Shown here one piece after another: positions 26,401-35,690 of a DNA stretch of 64,000 nt. Below the pieces are notes generated by a model. It did not search any database, was not told the origin of the DNA, and saw nothing but the letters and a program-made list of their open reading frames with translations. Source of the stretch: Aporrectodea caliginosa (lineage: Eukaryota; Annelida; Clitellata; Crassiclitellata; Lumbricidae). Positions within the stretch are counted from its first letter, which is position 1, and the number at the start of each line of letters is the position of its first letter. The stretch covers positions 756,501 to 820,500 of the forward strand of contig JACEVL010000204.1 in assembly GCA_020284085.1 (NCBI GenBank). Direction: 5' to 3'. The position numbers were made by a program, and so were the translations under genes.

Positions 26401-29400
26401 CATCAGCAGCAGGAACACCTGGCGCTGGCCTCGTCTGCTTTGACCGAGCATGGTGAACTGCATTCATCGTCTGGAGATAATCATCACGAGATGACGTCAA
26501 AGACGACGCCAAGAGCTGCTTCCTCTGCGGACATAGCCAATGTTCTGATGGAACTGCAGAGCAGCCAGGCGACACAGAAACGTCTTCAGTCAAATATTGA
26601 TAGCCTCAAGGTATCTTGATGATGCTTTCATCAAAGTCTAATCGGCTTAAACAAATTCTGTGCGTGTATGCATGTATGGGTGTGTATCTGGGACTTCTGG
26701 GTATTTGTGCAGCATTTTTAGAACCTCTTGGTGGTACTGGAACATGACTATTTTACTTAACTGAAGAGGTATACTCGAGAAACTCTGCCACTACTCTGGC
26801 AATGCCAGTCCGAAGCCTGGAGAAAGGAGGAGGGCGATGCTAATCATCTTTGTTATGACACAGTGTCATTAAACAGCAACTAACCAGTGTACCTTGAGAG
26901 AAGCTGAAACTGACTGATTAGCACTTGTCTCCTCCTGTGTCTGTAATTAACTATTAGATCATTATAATTTTTCTAATTAATCTAGAATCAACTGGAGACA
27001 GAGGGTCTTTTCTATCGTCAAGCGCTCGAAGAAGAGCGTGATCACTGCGAGCGGCTGGAGGAACAGATCAACGACCTGTCTGAACTCCACCAGCATGAGG
27101 TCACCAACATCAAGCAGGTATTTCCAGAAGATTCTCTATTCTATGACTAAATAAACTTTTGCTGAACTCTGTATATAAATCTGGAATCAGCTGGTGATAA
27201 CTGTACAAAATACGGAAATACCATAATTTCTATTGTCAACAGGTAATTGTCGATATTAACATATTCGTGTAAACCAAAATGTGGTTTTGCAATTGGTTAA
27301 TTAAAGAATATTCTATTTATATATGATCAGATAAGTAGTTCGGACATCAGTAAAAGTCTGTAAGCATTGGTCAGTGTGATAAATGGATAAATTCTTAGTT
27401 TTGAAGGATTCAGTATTTTATAGTGATTGAAGATTTCAGTGTTAAAGGTACTTAGGAAAAACGCCAACTATTTCGAGTGAATCCAAAATTGACAGTAGCA
27501 AGACTCTAACCAATTAAAAATTCTCACTGACTGATATAAATAGTCATAAACTAGTGATTGTCTTGGGCAAGTGAGTCTGTGTATGCTTTGCGTCTGCTTT
27601 TCTTGATAAGGTAATGCCTTTTATTCTTTTGGTTAGGAGTTGTCCAGTATGCAGGAGAAGATGGAATATCAGCTGGAAGAGAGAACAAGAGACATGCAGG
27701 AACTTCTGGAGTCCTGTCAGACAAAGGTTTGTTGCATTTTTTGTTTTGTATTGTATTTATTAATTTATATTGTGTCACTCACAGCAGTGGCCATTCAGAA
27801 GTGTTCCCAGTGTGAGAACCCCGAGAGTAGAAAAAGTTTTTGAGGAGGGAGAAGGATGTAGGAAGAGACCCAGAAAGAATGGTAACACGTAGAGAGGAGG
27901 GAAGGGCATTCCATAGGGAGGCCCAATGGTGGCAAAAGTCTAGTTTGGGCCATAGTGGTTCTAACTCACGGAAGAGAGAGAACATTCCAGTCCAAGGAGC
28001 AGAGAGGTTGATGCGAAGCTGCAGAAAGAGACGAGTGAATGTGATCCCTGAGATATTTCGGAGCAATACCCAGTTTGGACTTGGGGACCAAGACAAGAAC
28101 TTTGAACTGAATGCAACCTGGGAGAGGAAGCCAGTGCAGTTGATTGACCATTAACGAGAAGATGTGGGAGAACCTAGGAAGGCAAGCGATCAGTCTGGGC
28201 ATTGAGAACAAACTGGATTGGAATTCCATTGAACTCCACGTCTGCTGGATATATTGCTTTACTGCTTAATAAAACATTTTCAACAGAAGAGGCCATCATC
28301 ATTGTAATTGTAATTAAACATTTATAAGGCACCACTCAGCGATTCAGAGGCACCATTGGCGTATTTAGTGGGTGGTTTACGGGTTCAAACCCAGCCCAGA
28401 AATAAATGCATTACTGTTATTAAAAACTAAAAATGTAGAAAAATATGACCATTTCCAATGGAAACCCCCGAAAACTGAAAACCTCCTCCGAAATTTTTTC
28501 ATAGTTACGCCCTGAGAGGCACTCCTGACCCAAGTCAGATAGCAAGACTCCATTGTATGTCACTGTTAGTTGTACAAGCAGTGTAACAGATAGCTCTCCC
28601 AGGCCCAAATGCCTGATTACTGGTTTATGCTTCTTTAAAAATGCGAGGTCAAGGATCCTGCATCTGGTCATTCATTCACCTGGCAACCTAATCTTAGGTG
28701 CCATAAAACCAATTGTCTCTTTTATATAGCACACCAGTAATTAAACCCGGCTGACATGAAAGGCCAATGCGTAAGTATTCTTTTTATATAGCACAAGTAA
28801 TTAAACCCTGGCTGACATGAAAGGCCAATGCGTAAGTATTTTGGCAGTCAGCCACATGGTGTGAACTGATACATGCAGATGATGTTTTGAATTAAGACAT
28901 TTAATTATTTGGTAAATATTTTCTGGCGAGTGCAGAGTGCTTTGAATAGAAGCATTGCTCATATGTGACCATGTATGTAATTCATTCATTCATTCTTTCC
29001 AGAAATTTATATAACACCTCAAGGATGCTCCCAACCCAGCTATGGCTAAAGAGAGAGGACTTGAGCAGTTGATAGAAAGCAGGCAAATTATTCTGGGGCA
29101 GTATGCTTAGCACCAGTGGGAGCCCATTCCAAGTGGAGGGGCCAACAACCATGTCCTGATACATCGGTTCCGTATGTACGTATCTTATATGCAGTTGATG
29201 TTCTGTGTCCTGGTCTTTCAATTGTGGAAACTTTTTGCATGTTAGATAACAAAGATGGAACTGCAGCAGCAACAACAGCAACTCATTTCAATGGAGGGCA
29301 TCGAGAACTCCAACTTTCGAGCTCTTATTACGAAGCTGATCAACGTGATGCTGGCTCTACTGGCCGTCATTCTCGTCCTCGTTTCAACCCTGGCCAACCT

Positions 29401-30223
29401 CATCGGACCATTCCTCACAACTAGGTTGGCAGATACTAGCAAGATATAAGAATGTGTTCAGAATAGATGAAATGGGTTACTCCTTACTCCTTGACAAGTC
29501 ACAGCATTTCATTTCATTTATTCGCATCGTCTTTTTCTGGGAAAATATAATTGGAGTGGCTTGCCATTTCTTTCCCCAATGGTTGTGAGTTTACACATTA
29601 GATTCCCAGTTACGGTGTGTCAAGTGGTTTTCATATTGGGAATATATTTAATAGATGAAATTGTCTGTGGATCTGTGATGCTAATGATTTCTGCCGCTAA
29701 CTATACATTTTGAACATGTTATTAGTTGCAGTAAGTTAGGTTCTTGAATGTTAGTTTGAGTAAGGTAGCTTATAAACTAGAATAGCTATTATTGATCACC
29801 ATGTAATAATAATAATAATAATATCTTTTCTTTAATTAAGCGCCTGACAAACGCACTGCGCTGTACATTTACATGTTATGCAATTGAAACAATCTTAACT
29901 ACTAACAGAACAGACAGCCTGCAATGCACGGCACTAATAGCAGCCTACAAAGCATATCCGCCCTACGGGGCTCGAACTCGGTACCTCTCGCTGTCTACGC
30001 CAGTTGTTATCCAATGCGCTATAGGGCAGTAATCTGTTTGTAGTTAGTTATTATTTGGTATGGAATTGGACTGACTTGTGGTATTTGTTGTTATTGTAGA
30101 CTACGTATCATAAGCACTGTCTGCCTCATTGCGGGCCTGGTGGCCACTTGGGACAACTGGCCAGTAATCTCCGACATGATTCACTCACTCCTTGACAAGT
30201 CACAACATTTCATTTCAACATGA
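5405..30223 (+). CDS. TMCC: TMCC-family transmembrane and coiled-coil protein (13 exons, complete)
   Basis: TMCC proteins are ER membrane proteins; vertebrate TMCC1 acts in ER-endosome contact and ER organisation. Exons: 5405-5424, 18400-18583, 19893-20094, 21307-21532, 22421-22477, 23633-23668, 24060-24118, 24937-25018, 26313-26610, 26986-27117, 27637-27726, 29246-29424, 30100-30223. All have GT-AG introns and the phases join, for 1689 nt and 562 residues, close to the length of vertebrate TMCCs. The first coiled coil is at about 109-205, with the family block [29 protein letters not shown] follows. The second coil is at about 365-465 ([20 protein letters not shown]), then a Gln run and [20 protein letters not shown] (membrane segment 1, about 494-517). 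The last exon gives membrane segment 2 and TWDNWP. The 57- and 36-nt exons are good candidates for alternative splicing. The start is the first ATG whose exon ends in phase with exon 2. Confidence 0.95.
5650..5985 (+). repeat. Degenerate minisatellite, unit about 35-38 bp, about 9-10 copies
   Basis: Repeated degenerate unit with core GAAGCTGGATTGATGAAAA. Copies start near 5654, 5693, 5731, 5763, 5791, 5829, 5870, 5901, 5929 and 5963. It is in TMCC intron 1, about 230 bases after exon 1. Confidence 0.75.
5990..8900. other. TMCC intron 1, first part
   Basis: No host exon seen. At 6405-6500 there is a fragment of an element also found at 41661 (CATCAGTTCCTGACGCCAG). At 7083-7400 a (TAA)n run is followed by TTCGTTTATTG and GCTGACACGAACGCA, the minus-oriented tail of a LINE family also seen at 18856 and 36313. 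At 5490 and 7889 there are (TAAG)n-TATATTC-TTTAT tails of another family. At 8341-8415 there is a TATG/ATGT-rich stretch. Confidence 0.5.
8913..8944 (+). CDS. TMCC: Candidate alternative first coding exon of TMCC
   Basis: ATG plus ten codons ([10 protein letters not shown]) and AG lead into a strong donor, AG|GTATGT, at 8945-8950. The exon ends in phase 2, exactly as needed to join exon 2 at 18400, giving [19 protein letters not shown]. Alternative N-termini from separate promoters are common in this family. The evidence is phase, donor and start only. An in-frame ATG at 18386, just before exon 2, is a further possible start. Confidence 0.4.
8951..12280. other. TMCC intron 1, middle part
   Basis: Mostly unique-looking AT-rich sequence. 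It contains a (TTATTA)n run at 10778-10828 and a 27-bp tandem duplication at about 12218-12272 (GTGAAACAAAGGATCAGCAA). I see no exon or identifiable element between 8951 and 12200. Confidence 0.4.
12290..12460 (-). mobile_element. LINE 3'-end fragment (minus)
   Basis: Read on the minus strand it gives the C-terminal tail typical of CR1/L2-like LINEs (SFKTFLFRGF), followed by GGAAGCGCCTCTGATTAAGC. It is broken by stops. Confidence 0.5.
12588..12925 (+). mobile_element. tRNA-derived SINE, interrupted by a hAT MITE
   Basis: The head has an A-box-like GTTAGCCGATTGATTAGAGG and a B box GGGTTCGAGCC (12612-12622). The body (CTTTGAGCGAGTTC) and tail (GTGGCACTTAATAAATG) match copies at 50809 and 51838. 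Bases 12683-12866 are a hAT insertion plus one copy of its target duplication. Confidence 0.75.
12683..12858. mobile_element. hAT-type MITE (176 bp) nested in a SINE
   Basis: It begins CAGAGATGGGTAACTAAT; the opposite end reads CAGATGGGCACAATTAAT. Perfect 8-bp target duplications TTGCTCAG are at 12675-12682 and 12859-12866. The interior is a tandem play on CTAATTGATTAG. Removing the element and one duplication restores the SINE sequence. Confidence 0.85.
13340..13870. repeat. Diverged direct duplication, two copies about 330 bp apart
   Basis: 13370-13560 and 13680-13870 share GACCTCTTAATGCC, GGAACCGTAC, TTTTATTTTG and TAGTAATCAGTG in the same order. Origin unknown; in TMCC intron 1. Small reading frames here are short and look accidental. 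Confidence 0.55.
14455..14861. mobile_element. MITE with TGACCC/GGGTCA ends, copy 1
   Basis: Starts TTGACCCAGGGA and ends CTTTGGGTCACA. About 400 bp, AT-rich, and clearly the same element as 25875-26267 (shared blocks CTAGGAAAACAGCAAAATAT, AACTTTGTCAAAAAGTAAGG). Confidence 0.75.
15190..15880 (+). pseudogene. LINE reverse-transcriptase remnant (plus)
   Basis: The translation, in more than one frame, gives C-terminal LINE polymerase text: [49 protein letters not shown] and [11 protein letters not shown], ending FIVRM. It is broken by frameshifts and stops, and the 5' end is missing. The flank TTTGTGCATATAATGAATCA recurs at 15919 and 16543. Confidence 0.8.
15981..17100. repeat. Near-identical 470-bp direct duplication
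   Basis: 15981-16456 and 16628-17100 match almost base for base, from CTTGAGACAAGTCATCAG to GACTGCAACCTGAT, with a few substitutions and small indels. The spacer (16457-16540) carries a fragment of a hAT-like element, TAGGGATGTTAAACGATAATC, with AATCCGATTATCGG repeats. Confidence 0.9.
17238..17385. repeat. About 70-bp tandem duplication
   Basis: GCATGTCTTTACCTAGATTT and GCATGTCTTTGCTTAGATTT each lead into ACAGCATTTTCAAATGTTTA. Intronic. The surrounding 17101-18000 shows no exon that I can support. Confidence 0.75.
18005..18055 (-). repeat. LINE/SINE 3' tail (minus)
   Basis: CATTCATAAATTTATATAGC followed by a diverged GCGCC/AGGC pair. Same family as 18729-18796. Confidence 0.6.
18729..18796 (+). 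repeat. LINE/SINE 3' tail with perfect GCGCCTCT/AGAGGCGC hairpin
   Basis: GAGCGCCTCTGAGTAGG, then CTTGAAGAGGCGCTATATAA and an (ATGA)n run. The two 8-bp arms are exact inverted repeats. This is the best-preserved copy of the tail family in the window. Confidence 0.8.
18856..18990 (-). repeat. LINE 3' tail, (TTA)n type
   Basis: (ATT)n-TATTCGTTTATTGGCACAC-AAAAAACAGCTGACAC, the reverse of a LINE end that terminates in AATAAACGAATA plus TTA repeats. Relatives are at 7083, 36313 and 39175. Confidence 0.55.
19393..19735 (+). mobile_element. tRNA-derived SINE with two tandem tRNA-like heads
   Basis: Two heads in a row, at about 19393-19500 and 19508-19625. Each has GGTGGTGT..G near its start and a B box (GCAGGTTCGAATC; GCGGGTTCGATTCC), with the same spacing. 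The body GACCCTGGGCAAGTCCTTCA leads to the GCGCCTCT hairpin tail (19670-19735). A GGCAACGGGAAACCA segment of another repeat follows at 19741-19840. Confidence 0.75.
20645..20800 (+). mobile_element. tRNA-derived SINE fragment
   Basis: GTGATGGTTGAATGGTAA resembles an A box and ATGGGTTCGATACC (20691-20704) a B box. It does not fold as a tRNA, so I read it as a SINE head. Confidence 0.55.
21650..21835. repeat. Unclassified GC-rich repeat fragment
   Basis: GGGCCTGGGTGCTG, a C-run, and GCAGGCCCGGGTGCTGCAG, against AT-rich intron. Looks like degraded transposon sequence; no clear ends. Confidence 0.35.
22478..25860. other. TMCC introns between the small exons
   Basis: Apart from the exons at 23633, 24060 and 24937, the only recognisable item is a minus-oriented LINE/SINE tail at 24190-24247 (TTTATATAGCGCCAC, then CTCAGAGGCGCTCCC). 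The rest is unremarkable AT-rich intron. Confidence 0.45.
25875..26267. mobile_element. MITE with TGTGACCC/GGGTCACA ends, copy 2
   Basis: TGTGACCCAGGGATG at the left and TCCTTGGGTCACA at the right form about 13-bp imperfect inverted ends. It matches the element at 14455-14861 throughout. Its right end is 45 bases from the TMCC exon starting at 26313. Confidence 0.8.
26773..26885 (+). repeat. Dispersed repeat, AACTCCGCCAC family, copy 1
   Basis: GAAACTCTGCCACTAC, GCCAGTCCGAAGCCTGGAGA, AAGGAGGAGGGCGATGCTAA and CAGTGTCATTAAACAGCAAC. Other copies are at 45377 (plus), 47506 and 52848 (minus). Probably the 3' end of a LINE or SINE. Confidence 0.65.
27778..28250 (-). pseudogene. LINE 3' coding remnant (minus) in TMCC intron
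   Basis: The minus-strand text is the end of a CR1/L2-like reverse transcriptase: [45 protein letters not shown], then in another frame [11 protein letters not shown]. Broken by frameshift; 5' truncated. Confidence 0.8.
28358..28512. mobile_element. MITE, GGCGTA..TACGCC family, copy 1
   Basis: Runs from TTGGCGTATTTAGTGGGTGG, then TTTACGGGTTCAAACCC, through GTTATTAAAAACTAAAAATG to TAGTTACGCCCTGA. It matches 39626-39787. It is inserted in a minus-oriented LINE/SINE tail (28301-28352, resuming after 28512 with GAGAGGCACTCC). Confidence 0.7.
28700..28840. repeat. 62-bp tandem duplication
   Basis: CTTTTATATAGCAC..AGTAATTAAACCC..GGCTGACATGAAAGGCCAATGCGTAAGTATT occurs twice in a row (about 28710-28775 and 28776-28840) with small differences. 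Confidence 0.85.
28981..29165 (-). mobile_element. LINE 3' end (minus) beside TMCC exon 12
   Basis: Minus-strand text [20 protein letters not shown], then [17 protein letters not shown], ending in the ATAAATTTCTGGAAAGAATG-type tail (28981-29040). It lies about 80 bases before the exon at 29246. Confidence 0.7.
29486..29516 (+). repeat. Copy of the TMCC terminal-exon end inside the last intron
   Basis: 31 bases match 30187-30217 of the last coding exon with one mismatch. The mismatch is a synonymous Gln codon change, so the piece still reads [11 protein letters not shown]. It has no acceptor of its own that I can see. Confidence 0.8.
29822..30032 (-). mobile_element. tRNA-derived SINE (minus) in the last TMCC intron
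   Basis: On the minus strand CCCTATAGCGCATTGGATAA (A-box region) and GAGTTCGAGCCCC (B box) are spaced as in a tRNA. The tail AGCGCAGTGCGTTTGTCAGG lies at the left with a (TTA)n run. It ends 67 bases before the terminal exon. Confidence 0.65.
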
Positions 30224-32830
30224 TAACACTGAGTTTCATGGTGATCATGTTTTCCGCACCTTCTAGTTCGGGGCTACAGTCACAAACGGCGACTGCACCC
30301 AAATACTTGCTGGTCCGTTCGGTTGAATAGAGCAGCGTGAGACGTCACGCTTGGGGTGTTTTTATACCGGTAGATGCTGCAATCATGCGTGGACCTGGTG
30401 GTGGTCTCACAGTCATGTGACAGTGTGATTAAGTGTTTGGCGAACAGAGGTGGAACGTAGGACATACGAAGGAATAATGAATCGAAATAACTACGTCATT
30501 TTAGGTTTAACTTAATCTGAACGTTTTGACGGCTGTGTTTCTGTCTCATCTACGCACCGACTGGCTGTATTGTGGTTTTAGTTCGAGTCATTAACATCAG
30601 CAATTGTTTTTCAGGTCCAGTGATTGTTGCAAGGTATTCGACAATCACTGACCTAGCTATGAGCTACCTATATGTAATCCAAAATCCTTGGTTGAAACAA
30701 CGATTTAGGATTCGGTTATCTTTGTCTGTCAGTTTAGCTGGATATGTTGACCTGTTTAACCACAGTGTTCGGTGGAATGTATGTGTACATTAGCGTTTGT
30801 GTATTTGCATGCATTCATGGGTGTGTGTGACACTGTGTGTGTAAGTGCATGAGCATGCATTGTTTTAGAGGACTGGACTGTACACAGCAGTCATTATTTG
30901 AAGTACCTGTAACCTGTGATGGCTGTAATGTGTGATTCAGATGGTGATTTGCTTTTCTGCTTTTTTCCTCAATTTAAAATTATTTTATGATGTACTCATA
31001 AGAGGTATTTGTTTTGTTGTTGTCATCTGTTGTTGATGATGATGAAGATGATGTTAATGATAGGAACACCCTTCCCCCTTTCAATTGTCAGAAATTCTGT
31101 TGCACATCTTTCTTGTTTAAATTCTTTATATGCTTAAGTGAATGGCTTATACAATTGGTAGCAGCTTAGAAAAAAGGTTTATCAAAGTTGTTTGTGTAAG
31201 CATTACTTTGCTGATCAATTGGACATTGGGATATGGGTAGGAAATTGATGACAGAGTTTCTGTTGAGATTATCATTTGTTCTTAACATCAGAATTTACCA
31301 TTGTTGATAGGTTGATTTTGAGACCAGTAGGTTTACTTTGGTTAACACGTTAACGACACAGTCATCAGTTGAAGCGTTAAGTCTTCTGTAATAGTCTCTT
31401 TCATTCCTTTTGGTACAATTTGGTATGTTCGTTAAGTACCTGGTTTCATTTGAGATCTGTTTGCTATCTGTAATGTGTTGTAATGCATTGTGTTTGTTGG
31501 TTAGATGTTTTTGAATTGTTTACAGCTTTGACAATGGTTTTCTGCAAACTGAGTTTTATTTTGAGTCTTTAAGTTGGTGGTAATTGCAAATACTGTTAGC
31601 TGTAAGAGCATTATTGTAGCTACTTCACCTACGTATTATGTGGGATGTAAGCATTGTGGGGCACAGGGAATGCCATTCGTTTGCCTAACCATGTCTAGCA
31701 CATGTCTATTTGTTTACAACGACATGCATTATTCAGCTCTATTCTTTCTTGCTGTCGTCTATTGGCGAAGTTGATGGTTTTAGAAACTGTACTTAAGCAC
31801 TTGCTCAAGGTCTCCCTATCGAGCTACTTGTCTCATGAATGGATGCCATATAAATGCTCTAATGGAATGAATCTCAGGGGAGTGTACAATGCTGGTACAA
31901 CGAACCGCTCCCCATTCATTATACAGTTGGTATGTGCAGTTAGCACAGTTGAAATGGACATTAAATTTGATTAATTTGAATTGTAAATTAACGTCTGGAA
32001 TCTGTTGTAATAGAAGTAATACGAGTTAAATTAATTACTGTAGGTGTAAAAGCAATCACAATTAACTGCATAACAAAAACGGAAAGTAATGACATGGTAG
32101 CTGTTGTGGCATAATAACGGCATAATTCTTTTTCTGCATTTTATTTTGATGTAGTAATTTATTTAAATGCTCAGACCCCTTTGCGCTTTAAATTATTTAT
32201 AAACATTTCTTTAGGTTAGTCAAGCGTTTTATGTGGAATTCTTTTTGAAAAGATAAAGAGAGATGGAGTGAGTTGGAAAGATGGAGGGAAAGAGGCTGAG
32301 AGAGAGACACGCAGACAGAGACAGAGCAAGAGAGAGAGAGAGAGAAAGGATACTAAATGCAATAAAAACTACAATTACTGACTGTGGAACGTCTAAGATG
32401 CTATAGTATAGATACTATATTATAGTATGTTTTGCGGAAAAAACTGATCGTGAAGTGTTGTCCATTGTAATGCTTGATGTTCGTAGATATAATTTCTCAT
32501 GTTGCTCAAGTGTGTTTCTGTGGTTTTAAGTTACTCGATCATTTTTGTAAGCCCAGTTAGTCCTATATCGTGCATAAATTGGTTATGAATATTGTGTTAG
32601 TTTTAAAGCCAGTCCTAAATCATGCGTAGAAGTTTGGTTTTATGAATCCAGTCAGTCTTGAATTGTGCATGCAGTGGCTAAGAGTATGTTGGTTGGCCCC
32701 ACTGTTACATTGTACTTTTGAGTCATTATTCTCCAGTAACCTGTTAGAAACTCTACTCACAGTTGAGGTAGCCATCATTACTCTGTAGTGCTGTGTTTTT
32801 GATAATAAAAATCTGAATCTCACTTCTACT
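30224..32830 (+). other. Probable TMCC 3' UTR and downstream sequence
   Basis: No ORF or element of note. The first AATAAA that I find on the plus strand after the stop is at 32804-32809, so a 2.6 kb 3' UTR is possible. Contains a GA-rich run at 32270-32347. Confidence 0.45.
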
Positions 32831-32880
32831 TTGCAGGCTTTATTAGTTATTGGTTGTTGTTGATGTGTGCGTGCGTGTTA
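32804..32880 (+). terminator. Candidate TMCC poly(A) signal and GU-rich element
   Basis: AATAAA at 32804-32809 is followed by a GT-rich stretch (GGTTGTTGTTGATGTGTGCG, from about 32850), the usual layout of a cleavage and polyadenylation site. Confidence 0.5.
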
Positions 32881-33312
32881 CCACGCATAGTAACTGGTAT
32901 TTAGTTTTGTGAGTGATCTGTTGTTTGAGCTCATGTGCACCATTATGTATATTTGTTTGTATGTATCTAGATACTGAACATAGTCCTTTAAATACCTCAT
33001 ACCTGTGAAGTTCATTAAAACAAAAAGTTCATTAATTGGCAAACAGTTAACTAGCTGAGCCTCGATGCAGAACAGTTATGGGCTTGCGTGCATTCCATAC
33101 CTCTTTCCCAGGAAATGGAATCGATTTCCGCTCTCTCTTCGTAGCTCCAATTCACTTCCTTCAAAAAGCGGCTAAAACTCACTATTTCTTCTTGGCTTTC
33201 AAGCACTTGGATATCTAACTGCATCTTCTCCTGGTGGCTAACTATCCGCACCTCAGACTCACATTTAATGTGACCATGCATGCGTTACAAATTTATTTAT
33301 AATAATAATAAT

Positions 33313-34227
33313 TAGTGTTGTGAGGCGGAAAAATTGTCCGGAAAATTTCATATTTTTCCGGAAAATTTCGGAAAATTTCCAGTGTTTTTTTCGGGAAAAT
33401 TTTCTGATATTTTTCCATCAATATAATATTACTAAATAACAATTTAAATGCATAATAATGTTTAAACATCACTCACTCTTGTGCTGTAACTGATATTTTT
33501 ATTCAATGGATGGCACTGTTAGTGCATACTGTTCACGAGGCTCAACAACAATACATTTAAGAATTTAGAGAAAATATTTTTTATGATTTCATCTCCTTAA
33601 CATTTGTTAGTTATGAAAATACGAGACAAAAACAGCAATTGATGCAGTAGTACTACATACACCATTTTAATACTGCAACAGATTAATTCTTATGAGGCCT
33701 ATTATACTATTATTTTAAGTCTTGAAATATAAAGTTATTGGCATTGCCATTGCAGTCTGACACTAATCTATTTTCTTGGTAAGACTAAGTAGTAAAAGAA
33801 TGTGTTTTAGTTTTATTGTTTGTCTATGAGCTGTTGCCTTCAGTGAGCAGTGTATGGACTAAGGCAAAGCTGACTGATAGCTGAGCATCTGACAAAATGT
33901 CAAATTGCCACAGTATATACTGATAGTTTATAACACTAATGTTTGATCAACATATCAAACTAGGCTACTCTAGCCTGAACCGCTAATGAACAGTCCTTAA
34001 TCTTTATTTTAATTGTTTTTAGGTGAACATTGCCTGCATTGACACAAATACTGTAAATAAAAGGAACTTTAAAAAACCCAGAAATTTTCTAGTGTTGTCT
34101 CATACTGAAAATCTGACATTATGAGTTAAATGTATTTTTCCGGTTCTGCGGAAAATTTCCGGAAAGTTTCTGGAAAATTTCCGGAAAATTTTCTGCAAAA
34201 TACTTTTCCGGAAAAGCTACATCACTA
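33313..34227. mobile_element. hAT-type non-autonomous element (915 bp)
   Basis: Left end TAGTGTTGTGAGGCGGAAAA; right end on the other strand TAGTGATGTAGCTTTTCCGG. It is flanked by ATAATAAT on both sides (33305-33312, 34228-34235), which is weak evidence because the site is a TAA repeat. Just inside both ends are GGAAAATTTCCGG-type repeats; the middle is AT-rich and non-coding. Confidence 0.75.
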
Positions 34228-34321
34228 ATAATAATAACAGCGCTCATATTGACGGTTTCTTGGAGTTGTATGACCATTGACCATTATTATTATTATTATT
34301 ATTACGGCCTACAAATCTCTC

Positions 34322-35690
34322 TAGTAAGTAATGTAATGTAATTAGCAACTTCTATTGCGCCGGTGTCTAATGCACAAGGCATCAACCGATGGCACACCAA
34401 AACCAAGCCGTAATCAGGTCAACATCCAGAAGATCAGTCCGTAAGAGACAGAGAGGCAGCCTAAGGTGGATAAGCAATTTGAAAGAGGTAAGTTTTCAGA
34501 CGAGAACGAAATGACACAAGCGACTGAGCACAGCGTACAGACACAGGAAGAGAGTTCCAAAAGTAGGTCCAGATACTGAAAAAGCTCGTTCACCGAGAAC
34601 AGTTCTTGATTTAGGTATGACCAGACAAAGACAAAACCTCATTGAATAATGATAAGTCAGAGGAATAAGAACAGATTTTAAATATTGTGGTTGGCCAGAG
34701 TTCAAAGTTTTATAAACTATGAGCCCCAGTTTGAAACGAATTCTTTCATGAACAGGAAGCCAATGCAAAGATTTAAGCACAGGGGTTATATGTTCATATT
34801 TGGATGTATTAGTTATGGCTCTAGCCAAAGAGTTCTGAACCCTCTGCAGCTTCAGTATGTTTGATTTATTGATACCAGTAAGAAGCGAGTTACAATAGTC
34901 TAGGCGACTGGAAACCAATGCATTTGCCAAAGATATTCTTGCAGACATGGGCACATAACGCCTAATTCTGCGTATGTCACGAATGAACATATAGGATGAC
35001 TTACAAATACTGTTTACATGGCCAGTGAGAGACATGGTAGCATTAAAAACAACGCCTAAGTTGCGTGCAGCGTCGGCCAGCTCAATAACTGAGTCACCCA
35101 GTTTCAATGACTTAAGCCCATCAAATTTCTTAAGTTGCTGTGGAGTGCCAAGTAACAGAAATTCAGTCTTTGATGGGTTAAGGAGGAGTTTATTGGATGC
35201 CATCCAGGACTGTACTTCATCAAAGACAGCAGACAACATCTGTTTAGATGAGTCGCATGACAGACTATCAAATGAAATGTAAATTTGAGTATCATCAGCA
35301 TAGAAATGATATCTCAGCGAATGATTATCAAGCAATGCTCCTAATGGTGTCGTGTATAGTGTAAACAAAAGAGGGCCAAGCACTGATCCCTGTGGTACAC
35401 CGCATGTCAACAAAGCATCAGATGAATAATTACCATTTAAATACACTGATTGAGTGCGTGGACTAAGATATGTACTAAACCAATTTAGTGCAGGGCCAGA
35501 GATCCCAAACCAATTCTCAAGACGATGAAGAAGAATAGAATGATCCACAGTATCAAAAGCAGCAGACAAGTCAAGCAGAACAAGTGCTGTCACCTTACCC
35601 CCGTCCATTGAGCAAATGATGTCATTATGAACAGTAAGAAGTGCAGATTCAGTTGAGTGAAATCTACGATACGCAGATACACATACCTAC
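34322..35690 (-). mobile_element. 5'-truncated LINE (CR1/L2-like), minus strand
   Basis: Begins inside the reverse transcriptase (SAYRRFHSTESALLTVHND at about 35680) and ends in a tail AATTACATTACATTACTTAC at 34322. The tail contains GGCGCAATAGAAGTTGC. A (TTA)n run lies beyond. It is a typical 5'-truncated retrotransposition product. Confidence 0.85.
34496..35608 (-). pseudogene. LINE reverse transcriptase, partial, with 3' frameshift
   Basis: A 370-residue open frame covers most of a non-LTR reverse transcriptase, which copies the element's RNA at the target site. Visible blocks: LVLLDLSAAFDTVDHSIL, GVPQGSVLGPLLFTLY and the catalytic YADD in FYADDTQIYI, then SKTEFLLLG, LDYCNSLL and LHWLPVHERIRFK. 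The frame reads upstream of the first ATG into family sequence, so the ATG is not a real start. Near 34559-34562 a T run appears one base short. The conserved Trp of the tail is lost and the last 23 residues are off-frame. The endonuclease domain is missing. Confidence 0.9.

Noticed and set aside
29242..29449. Separate small gene starting at 29255
   Set aside because: It is TMCC exon 12; the frame continues from the 29245 acceptor and splices to 30100.
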